The notes under the pieces are model-generated. The model had not been told where the DNA came from, searched no databases, and saw nothing but the letters and a program-made list of their open reading frames with translations. From positions 1-5,781 of the forward strand of contig JAKSSQ010000118.1 of assembly GCA_024403005.1 (NCBI GenBank): a stretch of 5,781 nt of DNA, read 5' to 3'. This document shows, in pieces, positions 1 to 5,238 of this stretch (the first letter of the stretch is position 1; each line of letters begins with the position of its first letter). A program made the translations under genes and the position numbers. The stretch comes from Clostridia bacterium. Its GTDB lineage: Bacteria > Bacillota > Clostridia > Peptostreptococcales > Anaerovoracaceae.

Positions 1-420
1 ATTATGCAGTCTGTCAGCCAGTTTTATAATAAGGACACGGATGTCCTTGGACATGGCCAGGAACATCTTGCGGATGTTCTCGGCCTGCTGTTCTTCTTTG
101 GTGTAGTAGTTGATGTTTGTCAGTTTTGTGACCCCATCAACCAGATTTGCAATGTCGCTGCCGAAATCTGCTTCCAGATCGGCAAGAGAATATGCTGTAT
201 CTTCTACAAGGTCGTGGAGAAGTCCGCCTGCAACGGTGACGTCGTCCATTCCGAGCTCAGCAAGAATACGTCCGACTGCCATAGGATGTATGATGTATGG
301 CTCCCCGGACCTTCTGAACTGGCCTTCGTGGTGTTCAACGGCCTTCAGATATGCTTTTTCCAGAAGCTGCTCGTTATAGTTTGAATTGTATTCAAGCAGC
401 TGTCTTACGTACTCCTGCAT
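1..420 (-). CDS. relA: Bifunctional (p)ppGpp synthetase/hydrolase Rel, N-terminal part (cut by left edge)
   Basis: Long RSH enzymes make (p)ppGpp from ATP and GTP/GDP in starvation and hydrolyse it with an N-terminal Mn-dependent HD domain; they are cytosolic and ribosome-associated. The visible 140 residues are the HD hydrolase domain. They contain GEPYIIHP (His45), LLHDLVEDT (His69, Asp70, Glu73, Asp74), LVDGVTKL near 93-100, EEQQAENIRKMF and, at the very edge, IKLADRLHN (Asp136). Each of these lies 8 residues before its counterpart in the well-studied streptococcal Rel (His53, His77, Asp78, Asp144, recalled from knowledge). All metal ligands are therefore present and hydrolase activity is expected, which favours a bifunctional Rel over a synthetase-only RelA. 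The synthetase, TGS and ACT domains lie outside the window. The start is the ATG at 418-420, preceded by AAAGGAG at 432-438. It begins 6 bases after the secDF stop, so co-transcription with secDF is likely. Confidence 0.95.
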   Translation of the reverse strand, partial: MQEYVRQLLEYNSNYNEQLLEKAYLKAVEHHEGQFRRSGEPYIIHPMAVGRILAELGMDDVTVAGGLLHDLVEDTAYSLADLEADFGSDIANLVDGVTKLTNINYYTKEEQQAENIRKMFLAMSKDIRVLIIKLADRLHN

Positions 421-438
421 TAAAAATTAAGCTCCTTT
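418..438 (-). promoter_or_regulatory. Ribosome binding site of rel inside the end of secDF
   Basis: AAAGGAG at 432-438 is built from the Lys-Gly-Ala codons that end SecDF. The secDF TAA is at 427-429 and the rel ATG at 418-420, with an 11-base spacer from the Shine-Dalgarno to the start. Ribosomes finishing secDF would clear or feed the rel start, so translational coupling is plausible. Confidence 0.8.
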
Positions 439-2610
439 ATACTTGTTCTTCTTAGTAAGTCTGCACAGGTCGAAATATACTCCGGATGCAACTCCGATGG
501 AGCTGTATGTACCTACGAGTACGCCTGCGATGAGAGGCAGTGCGAATGCTCTGATCTGAGATCCGCAGAGGATGATGAGCGGCAGAATTGCCAGCATTGT
601 TGTAACAGATGTCATGATGGATCTGCTTATGCAGGCTGTAATGCTGCTGTCGATAACGAATTCCTGCTTGCGCTTGCTCTGGCGCATTCCTTCGCGGATT
701 CTGTCGAAAATAACGATAGTATCGTTGATGGAATAACCGATTACGATGAGCAGACCTGCGATGAACGGGCGGTTCATCTGGAAGTGGAACAGTCCGTAGA
801 ATGCGAAGAGCATTGCTGCGTCGTGGAGCAGAGCTACGATAGCTGCGATACCGAATCTCCATTCGAATCTGAACGCAATGTATGCGAGCATTGCAACGGA
901 TGCGATTAAGATAGCCTTAAGAGCGTTGCTCTTGAGCTGGCTTCCTACGGAAGGTCCGATGAGACCTGCGGATTCTACAAATTCGTCTGTCTTTCCGAAA
1001 GCAGTCTGCAGTTCCTTGCAGAGTGCCTGTCTTTCTTCGTTATCCATAACCTGAGTTGTCTTCAGGATTACCTTTTCGTTGTTTTCACCTGCGTACTGGA
1101 TGTTGTCGCGGATGTCTGTATCGGGCAGATACTTCTTGAGTTCAGCTTCGTCTACGTGCTGGCCGAGGTTGAGCTGAAGGCTTGTACCACCTGTAAAGTC
1201 GATGCCCATGTTGAAGCCTCTTACAACGCCGATGCCAAGGCCGATTACCAGCAGTACAACGGATGCGATGTAGAACATCTTTCTCTTGGACATGAACGGA
1301 TAGCCGTTCTTGTCTTCTGCGCTTGTATCCTTGATTTCCTTCTTGAGTCCGAACATGGACTTCTTGCAGAGTGCCGGAGTTTCAGCGATGAACTGCAGGA
1401 GCAGCTGGGAAACTACAACAGCTGTGAATACGGAGAGCACGATACCGATGAGGAGTGTCATAGCGAAACCTCTTACGGAACCTGTACCGAAGGTGTAAAG
1501 GATAACTGCTGCAATTACAGTTGTGAGCTGAGAGTCGATGATAGTTGTGAGCGCGCGCTTGAAACCGGACTGAACAGCAACTCTTGCGGACTTTCCGAGG
1601 CCCATTTCTTCTCTGATTCTGGAGAAGATGATTACATTGGAGTCAACAGCCATACCGATGGACAGGATGAAGCCTGCAATGCCGGGGAGCGTTAAAACTG
1701 CCTTGAACGCAATGAATACCCACAGGTAAAGCAGAATGTACAGGAGCAGAGAAATGTCTGCTGCAACGCCCATTATTCTGTAAGCTGCAATCATGAGGAT
1801 AAGGATGAGGCCAATGCCGATTGCACCTGCAATTACGCTCTTCTGAGCTGCATCCATACCGAGAGTCGGTCCAACGATTTCTGTCTGAACTTCGTTGAGT
1901 GTAACGGGCAGAGAACCGCCTCTGATTAAAGCTGCCAGGTTAGCTGCTTCGGATTCTGTGAATCTGCCTGTGATTTCGCAGGTTGTGCTGTTGATTACTG
2001 TGCTTACCATCGGATCGGAGATTACATCGCCGTCCAGAAGGATTAAGATCTGGTTTGCGCTGTAGCCGTCCATTGTACAGTTAATCTGTCTGTTAACGAT
2101 CTTGCGGGTAGCTTCTGCAAAGAGGTCTGCACCTGCGGCATCGAATTCGAGCTGAATTGCAAATGTGCCCATGAGGTTAGCCTGGTTGCCCTTATAAGCC
2201 CCTGCTACTGCGTTCTTAACGTTTTCTCCTGTGATAACGACGTTTTCGTCTGTAGTCATGAAGTTAAGCTGTGCAGTCTTGCCGATGGTTTCGATAGCTT
2301 CCTGTGCATCCTGAGCACCGGGAAGTTCGATTCTGATGCGGTTTTCGTTTTCGATGGTGATAACGGGTTCGGAAAGGCCCATTTCGTTAACACGCTTTTC
2401 CATTACGGACTGAACCTGTTCCATAAGGGTCTTGAGTTCGCCGCCTGTTGCGTCTGTGTCTGCTTCCAGAACTACGGATACACCGCCGATCATGTCCAGA
2501 CCAAGATGCATGCGGTCAGCAACATTTCCGCCTGCTCCGAAACCGCCGATGGAAAATGCCCATCCGGCAATAAGTACGATAACGATTAAAAGTGATAAAA
2601 TTTTCTTCAT
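427..2610 (-). CDS. secDF: Fused protein-export membrane protein SecDF
   Basis: SecDF is an RND-family partner of SecYEG that uses the proton motive force to help pull secreted proteins across the membrane. The 727-aa product carries both halves in one chain. SecD half: a first membrane segment at about 5-22, LGLDMIGGVSVVLE at 36-49, an extracytoplasmic domain to about 255, a membrane bundle from about 258, and the conserved GMAVDSNVIIFSRIREE at 319-335 (with Asp323). After a charged linker at about 415-440 the SecF half follows: MGIDFTGGTSL at 468-478, GPSVGSQL, FRFEWRFGIAA, and GYSINDTIVIFDRIRE at 625-640. The start is placed at 2608-2610 because MKK leads straight into the membrane helix. 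The upstream in-frame ATG at 2670 would add 20 non-conserved residues encoded by a terminator hairpin. The ribosome binding site is AAAGGG at 2623-2628, with a rather long 12-base spacer. The last codons hold the rel ribosome binding site. Confidence 0.96.
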   Translation of the reverse strand: MKKILSLLIVIVLIAGWAFSIGGFGAGGNVADRMHLGLDMIGGVSVVLEADTDATGGELKTLMEQVQSVMEKRVNEMGLSEPVITIENENRIRIELPGAQDAQEAIETIGKTAQLNFMTTDENVVITGENVKNAVAGAYKGNQANLMGTFAIQLEFDAAGADLFAEATRKIVNRQINCTMDGYSANQILILLDGDVISDPMVSTVINSTTCEITGRFTESEAANLAALIRGGSLPVTLNEVQTEIVGPTLGMDAAQKSVIAGAIGIGLILILMIAAYRIMGVAADISLLLYILLYLWVFIAFKAVLTLPGIAGFILSIGMAVDSNVIIFSRIREEMGLGKSARVAVQSGFKRALTTIIDSQLTTVIAAVILYTFGTGSVRGFAMTLLIGIVLSVFTAVVVSQLLLQFIAETPALCKKSMFGLKKEIKDTSAEDKNGYPFMSKRKMFYIASVVLLVIGLGIGVVRGFNMGIDFTGGTSLQLNLGQHVDEAELKKYLPDTDIRDNIQYAGENNEKVILKTTQVMDNEERQALCKELQTAFGKTDEFVESAGLIGPSVGSQLKSNALKAILIASVAMLAYIAFRFEWRFGIAAIVALLHDAAMLFAFYGLFHFQMNRPFIAGLLIVIGYSINDTIVIFDRIREGMRQSKRKQEFVIDSSITACISRSIMTSVTTMLAILPLIILCGSQIRAFALPLIAGVLVGTYSSIGVASGVYFDLCRLTKKNKYKGA

Positions 2611-2630
2611 TTTTTTAGTTTTCCCTTTAT

Positions 2631-2667
2631 AAAAACAAGGCATGTGCAGTTTTGCACACATGCCTTG
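2631..2667 (-). terminator. Intrinsic terminator or attenuator between yajC and secDF
   Basis: On the minus strand an 11-bp perfect stem (arms CAAGGCATGTG at 2657-2667 and CACATGCCTTG at 2636-2646) encloses a 10-base loop and is followed at once by TTTTT at 2631-2635. The loop can also zip up in an alternative pairing (TGCAC with GTGCA). It starts 26 bases after the yajC stop and ends 20 bases before the secDF start, which leaves no room for a separate secDF promoter downstream. I infer partial termination: yajC message would be more abundant than secDF-rel message. Confidence 0.82.
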
Positions 2668-2693
2668 CATGTATTTATTCGCTTTTTGCTCTC

Positions 2694-3104
2694 TTAAGCG
2701 TCTGCATTTTCTTCAGCGGGAGCAACTTCCTGAACTTCGAGAGGTTCAGTAGGTTCTTCCTTCTTTTCGCTCAGCTTCTTCATGTTCTTGGGAGTAACCT
2801 TCTTGTCTTCGGTTTCGTCCTTTGCATACTTGTCTGCAGAAGCCTTTTCAACGTTGTTTACAGCCCACTTAGCGATTTCCAGCTTTGTTCTGTCTGCGCC
2901 TACCTGGATTGTAACTCTGTCTTCCTTGATTCTTACGATCTTACCGTAGATACCGCCGATTGTGAGAATCTGGTCGCCGACTTTGAGAGAGTCTCTCATC
3001 TGCTTTACTTCTTTATCCTTCTTCTGCTGAGGACGGATAAGCATAAAGTACATGATAGCAAAAAGTGCAACGAGCATTACAATCTGTCCATAAAATTGAT
3101 TCAT
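2694..3104 (-). CDS. yajC: Preprotein translocase accessory subunit YajC
   Basis: YajC is a small single-pass membrane protein that joins SecDF in the holo-translocon. The 136-aa product begins with a short outside segment, then one membrane helix at about residues 7-24. The family signature LIRPQQKKDKEVKQM and the SLKVGDQILTIGGIYGKIVRIKED block follow. From about residue 86 it continues into a Lys/Glu-rich, low-complexity tail ending in NADA. The family is usually about 85-110 residues, so the tail is an extension with no recognisable domain. The start at 3102-3104 is supported by a perfect AGGAGG at 3110-3115 with a 5-base spacer, and by the promoter at 3132-3159. It heads the yajC-secDF-rel cluster. 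Confidence 0.95.
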   Translation of the reverse strand: MNQFYGQIVMLVALFAIMYFMLIRPQQKKDKEVKQMRDSLKVGDQILTIGGIYGKIVRIKEDRVTIQVGADRTKLEIAKWAVNNVEKASADKYAKDETEDKKVTPKNMKKLSEKKEEPTEPLEVQEVAPAEENADA

Positions 3105-3131
3105 AAAATCCTCCTAATTTATAACAATAAT

Positions 3132-3159
3132 ATTATAGACTAAAACGCGTAAATTTCAA
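3132..3159 (-). promoter_or_regulatory. Sigma-A type promoter of yajC
   Basis: Read on the minus strand: TTGAAA (-35, 3154-3159), a 16-bp spacer, and a perfect TATAAT (-10, 3132-3137). The predicted start near 3125 gives a 5' leader of only about 20 bases, just enough for the AGGAGG site. It stands back to back with the tRNA promoter, the two -35 boxes being 33 bp apart. Confidence 0.85.
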
Positions 3160-3192
3160 TAGTTTTTTGGTGTTATGAACCAATTAATGCGG

Positions 3193-3221
3193 TTGAAATT
3201 TCTAGTTTAAGATGATAAAAT
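3193..3221 (+). promoter_or_regulatory. Sigma-A type promoter of tRNA-Leu
   Basis: TTGAAA at 3193-3198, a 17-bp spacer, and TAAAAT at 3216-3221. The tRNA 5' end begins 11 bases after the -10 box, so transcription should start just before the mature tRNA. Confidence 0.85.
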
Positions 3222-3232
3222 AACACCGCTGC

Positions 3233-3319
3233 GCCGGCGTGATGGAATTGGCAGACGTACGGGACTCAAAATCCCGCGGTGGCAACACCGTGCGGGTTCG
3301 ACCCCCGCCGCCGGCACCA
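3233..3319 (+). tRNA. tRNA-Leu, anticodon CAA
   Basis: This is a complete 87-nt class II tRNA with the CCA end encoded. Acceptor stem GCCGGCG (3233-3239) pairs with CGCCGGC (3309-3315), followed by discriminator A and CCA. The anticodon stem CGGGA/TCCCG holds the loop CTCAAAA, giving anticodon CAA at 3267-3269, which reads the leucine codon UUG. The long variable arm, CGGTG-GCAA-CACCG, is typical of tRNA-Leu. The T arm is GCGGG (3292-3296), loop TTCGACC, and CCCGC (3304-3308). It is the only gene on the plus strand, divergent from yajC and convergent with scfB. Its last 20 bases, plus one more, are repeated exactly at 3467-3487. Confidence 0.97.
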
Positions 3320-3320
3320 A
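3300..3320 (+). repeat. Direct repeat copy 1 (tRNA-Leu 3' end, att-like)
   Basis: These 21 bases run from the T loop through the 3' halves of the T and acceptor stems and CCA, plus one A. They are identical to 3467-3487. Exact repetition of a tRNA 3' end is the classic mark left when an element integrates at a tRNA gene and restores its end. Confidence 0.85.
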
Positions 3321-3321
3321 T

Positions 3322-3358
3322 AAATACCCTTGGGCTCGTCCCCAGGGTATTTTTTTTT
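3322..3358 (+). terminator. Intrinsic terminator of tRNA-Leu
   Basis: AAATACCCT (3322-3330) pairs with AGGGTATTT (3344-3352). After one T/C mismatch the stem continues with GGG/CCC around the loop CTCGT. A run of nine T follows at 3350-3358. Confidence 0.92.
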
Positions 3359-3475
3359 GCGGGGGTGGAACCCGTCAGGCCGCAAAGGTCCGGTGGACCT
3401 TTGCGGGCCGAGCACGGCGGCTCTGCATAAGCGAGGCTCATCAGCATTGAGCGAAGCGAAATGCGTGACCCCCGC
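3359..3475. other. GC-rich palindromic mini-element between tRNA-end repeats
   Basis: This block carries no believable gene and is dense in dyads. An 8-bp closing inverted repeat, GCGGGGGT (3359-3366) and ACCCCCGC (3468-3475), frames it. Inside is a perfect 12-bp hairpin, arms CCGCAAAGGTCC (3380-3391) and GGACCTTTGCGG (3395-3406) with a GGT loop. Smaller overlapping dyads are GCTCA/TGAGC (3436-3440, 3448-3452) and GCATT/AATGC (3444-3448, 3460-3464). AAGCGA occurs twice. Composition is much richer in GC than the AT-rich intergenic DNA on the other side of the tRNA. It could be a REP/MITE-like repeat, a scar of an integrated element, or a structured RNA; I do not recognise the family. Confidence 0.55.
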
Positions 3476-3487
3476 CGCCGGCACCAA
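3467..3487 (+). repeat. Direct repeat copy 2 (displaced tRNA 3' end, att-like)
   Basis: Exact 21-base copy of 3300-3320, offset by 167 bp, starting GACCCCCGCC and ending GGCACCAA. No tRNA body precedes it: there is no acceptor 5' half, D arm or anticodon arm. It is followed within 10 bases by a second intrinsic terminator. This fits an original tRNA end plus original terminator pushed downstream by an insertion. The integration reading is inference; the repeat itself is directly seen. Confidence 0.85.
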
Positions 3488-3492
3488 ATTTT

Positions 3493-3526
3493 AAAGACCA
3501 GGGTCTCCCCTGGCCTTTTTCTTTTT
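3493..3526 (+). terminator. Second intrinsic terminator downstream of the tRNA locus
   Basis: CCAGGG (3498-3503), loop TCTC, CCCTGG (3508-3513). The stem is prolonged across one A/C mismatch by AAAG/CTTT, and T-rich sequence follows (TTTTT, C, TTTTT to 3526). On the plus strand it is strong. Read from scfB on the minus strand the hairpin also forms but its T tract is poor, so it may act as a weak bidirectional terminator. It ends 3 bases from the scfB stop codon. Confidence 0.85.
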
Positions 3527-3528
3527 GA

Positions 3529-4911
3529 TTATTTACCCATTGCAGTTTCTGCAGCGCGCATCATGATTGCACATTCGATTCTCTTCTTAAAGAGTTCGCA
3601 TCCCGGCTTATAAATGCCGCGGATTGTGCCGGAAGCGTGGAACGCATTGGCAGCGCAGCCGCCGGAGCAGTAAAGCTTAGCCCAGCAATCCTTGCAGTCT
3701 TCTCTAGCGTAAGCATTGCAGCTTCTGAATTCTTCGCGAAGTTCGGTGTTTGTAACGCCGTTCCAGATATCGCCCAGCTTATAGGATTCTTCGCCTACGA
3801 ACTGGTGGCAGGGATATAAATCGCCCCATGGGGTCACTGCCATGTATTCTGTGCCGGAGCCGCAGCCGGAGATTCTCTTGTAGATGCAGGGGCCGCTCTT
3901 AAGATCCAGCATGTAGTGGTAGAACGTAATGGGCTTGCCTTCTGCAGTGCGTCTCAGCATGTCCTTTGCCAGGATTTCGTACTGTTCCTTAACGATTTCG
4001 ATGTCTTCCGGTGTAAGGCCTGCAGGGTCTCCCGGAGCGCATACGACGGGTTCCATGGACAGTTCAGTGAACCCCAGATCTGCCATGTGGAATACGTCCT
4101 TTGTAAAGTCCGGATTTGCGTGTGTAAAGGTACCGCGCATGTAATAGTTCTTTCCGCCTCTGGAATCTACCAGTTTCCTGAACTTGGGAACGATTTTTTC
4201 GTAGCTTCCGTTGCCTGCATAGTCTACCCTTAATCTGTCGTGGATTTCCTTGCGTCCGTCCAGAGAAAGAACGACGTTGCTCATTTCCTTGTTTGCAAAT
4301 TCGATTACATCGTCGTCGATGAGCATGCCGTTTGTGGTAAGAGTAAAGCGGAAATTTTTCTTGTGTTCCTTTTCCACACTGCGTGCGTAGTTAACCAGCT
4401 GCTTAACTACATCCCAGTTCATGAGTGGTTCACCGCCGAAGAAGTCTACTTCCAGGTTTGTTCTTGTGCCGCTGTGTTCCATGAGGAAATCCAGGGCTCT
4501 CTTGCCTACTTCGAAGGACATTAAAGCTCTGTCGCCGTGGTATTTGCCCTGGCTTGCAAAGCAGTAGGAACAGTTGAGGTTGCAGGTGTGCGCAACGTGC
4601 AGGCACAGAGCCTTTACTACGTCACCGGAGCGTTCCTTAAATGTTCCTGCCATGTCTTCGTAATTGTCGGGTGTAAAGAGCTTTCCGGCTTCTTTCAGTT
4701 GCCCAACGTCGCCGATGCACAGCTTTACGTCTTCTTCTGTTACGTCTTCTCTGTCCTTATACTTTTCGAGAATAGCCTTAACGATTTCCTCTTCGCTGCA
4801 CTTTTCGTACATATCGATAATGTCGTAAGCTACTTCGTCTACTACGTGGACAGATCCTGAACAGGTGTCCAGGACGATATTAAAATCGTTTAATTTATAC
4901 TGGTGTACCAT
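3529..4911 (-). CDS. scfB: SCIFF peptide maturase, radical SAM/SPASM thioether synthase
   Basis: This enzyme of the Clostridium CteB/ScfB family uses S-adenosylmethionine radical chemistry to join cysteine sulfurs of the ScfA peptide to neighbouring residues (thioether bridges). In the 460-aa product, residues 1 to about 85 form the PqqD-like leader-peptide recognition region (MVHQYKLNDFNIVLD start, SGSVHVVDEVAYDII). The radical SAM cluster motif is CNLNCSYC with Cys110, Cys114 and Cys117, followed by FFGGEPL at 157-163 and LTTNG. The C-terminal SPASM domain has the full set of cysteines for two auxiliary clusters: Cys350, Cys368, Cys406, Cys409, Cys415, Cys419 and Cys438, in the expected C-x2-C-x5-C-x3-C spacing. 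Cys342 and Cys398 are additional. The start has AGGAAG at 4917-4922 with a 5-base spacer and matches the family's usual N-terminus. Its substrate gene lies 98 bases upstream. Nothing is missing, so it should be active. Confidence 0.96.
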   Translation of the reverse strand: MVHQYKLNDFNIVLDTCSGSVHVVDEVAYDIIDMYEKCSEEEIVKAILEKYKDREDVTEEDVKLCIGDVGQLKEAGKLFTPDNYEDMAGTFKERSGDVVKALCLHVAHTCNLNCSYCFASQGKYHGDRALMSFEVGKRALDFLMEHSGTRTNLEVDFFGGEPLMNWDVVKQLVNYARSVEKEHKKNFRFTLTTNGMLIDDDVIEFANKEMSNVVLSLDGRKEIHDRLRVDYAGNGSYEKIVPKFRKLVDSRGGKNYYMRGTFTHANPDFTKDVFHMADLGFTELSMEPVVCAPGDPAGLTPEDIEIVKEQYEILAKDMLRRTAEGKPITFYHYMLDLKSGPCIYKRISGCGSGTEYMAVTPWGDLYPCHQFVGEESYKLGDIWNGVTNTELREEFRSCNAYAREDCKDCWAKLYCSGGCAANAFHASGTIRGIYKPGCELFKKRIECAIMMRAAETAMGK

Positions 4912-4957
4912 TAAAACTTCCTAAAACTATTTCTGCCTGAAATTTTTACTTAATCAC

Positions 4958-4994
4958 AAAGAAGCCGCCTGCACAATCGTGCGGGCGGCACTTT
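4958..4994 (-). terminator. Hairpin between scfA and scfB (attenuator-like)
   Basis: Arms GCCGCC/GGCGGC (4964-4969 with 4984-4989) and GCAC/GTGC (4971-4974 with 4979-4982) stack across a single mismatch (a G-U pair if read on the plus strand), around a 4-base loop. Flanking AAAG/CTTT can lengthen the stem. On the minus strand it is followed by TTCTTTGTG, a broken T tract. I infer partial termination or a 3'-end stabiliser for the abundant short scfA message with limited read-through to scfB. The T tract is too weak to call a full terminator. Confidence 0.65.
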
Positions 4995-5009
4995 AATTAC
5001 AAAAGAAAA

Positions 5010-5156
5010 TTATTCTTCTGCGTTTTCGCACTTCTGGTTAGCAACGCCGCAGGATGTCTTGCAAGCGGACTGGCAGGATGTCTGGCATTCGCCGCAGCCA
5101 CCGTTCTTAGCGCTTTCGCAGAGATTCTTTGTTTCGAGTGTAGTAATTCTTGTCAT
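5010..5156 (-). CDS. scfA: SCIFF ranthipeptide precursor (six cysteines in forty-five)
   Basis: This 48-aa ribosomal peptide is the substrate of ScfB. It starts MTRITTLETKNLC and carries the family hallmark core GGCGECQTSCQSACKTSC, ending in VANQKCENAEE. The six conserved cysteines are at 21, 24, 28, 32, 36 and 43. Two departures stand out. Residue 37, usually threonine and the mapped thioether acceptor in the C. thermocellum peptide CteA as I recall, is glycine here. A seventh cysteine is present at 13 in the leader. The start ATG (5154-5156) has TGAGGT at 5162-5167 with a 5-base spacer and a consensus promoter about 80 bases upstream; the stop is TAA at 5010-5012. It is followed by a hairpin and then scfB. 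The final role of SCIFF peptides is unresolved; quorum-type signalling has been suggested for some clostridia. Confidence 0.95.
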   Translation of the reverse strand: MTRITTLETKNLCESAKNGGCGECQTSCQSACKTSCGVANQKCENAEE

Positions 5157-5194
5157 TTTGTACCTCATTATCTTAATAATTCGCATCTGAGTTT

Positions 5195-5221
5195 AAGTCA
5201 ACATGCTCAAAGCGATGACTT
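5195..5221. repeat. Dyad in the scfA 5' leader
   Basis: AAGTCA (5195-5200) and TGACTT (5216-5221) form a perfect 6-bp inverted repeat around 15 bases within the untranslated leader of scfA. It could be a modest RNA hairpin or a protein site; no known riboswitch pattern is recognised. Confidence 0.35.
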
Positions 5222-5238
5222 GTAAAATATCACAAATA

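Noticed and set aside
4..384. Plus-strand 126-codon frame over rel
   Set aside because: It is antisense to the Rel hydrolase domain, whose conserved motifs on the minus strand leave no doubt about the coding strand.
1156..1695. Plus-strand 179-codon frame inside secDF
   Set aside because: It is antisense to well-conserved SecDF sequence and rich in Cys/Ser/Glu from reverse codons; no family features.
2611..2670. Extended SecDF start at 2670
   Set aside because: The extra 20 residues are encoded by the terminator hairpin and its T tract, have no ribosome binding site at a suitable place, and do not resemble SecD N-termini, which begin just before the first membrane helix.
3380..3406. The 12-bp hairpin as a terminator
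   Set aside because: Neither strand has a T tract after it; it follows an already complete terminator.
3239..3430. Plus-strand 63-codon frame starting in the tRNA
   Set aside because: It starts inside the tRNA D arm and passes through the terminator; translation product is arginine/proline-rich tRNA-derived sequence.
3202..3487. Minus-strand reading frames across the tRNA region
   Set aside because: They are antisense to the tRNA and its terminator (peptides such as GGRTRTVLPPRDFESR are the well-known artefact of translating tRNA genes), with no ribosome binding site or promoter.
3400..3487. A second, decayed tRNA-Leu ending at 3486
   Set aside because: Only the 3' end matches; no acceptor 5' half, D arm, anticodon arm or intact T loop can be found upstream, and the spacing does not fit. 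A deeply decayed copy cannot be fully excluded.
5173..5201. Second possible scfA promoter (TTGACT, 17 bp, TATTAA)
   Set aside because: Spacing is good, but transcription would begin within the Shine-Dalgarno sequence, leaving no leader; the upstream TTGACA promoter is better.
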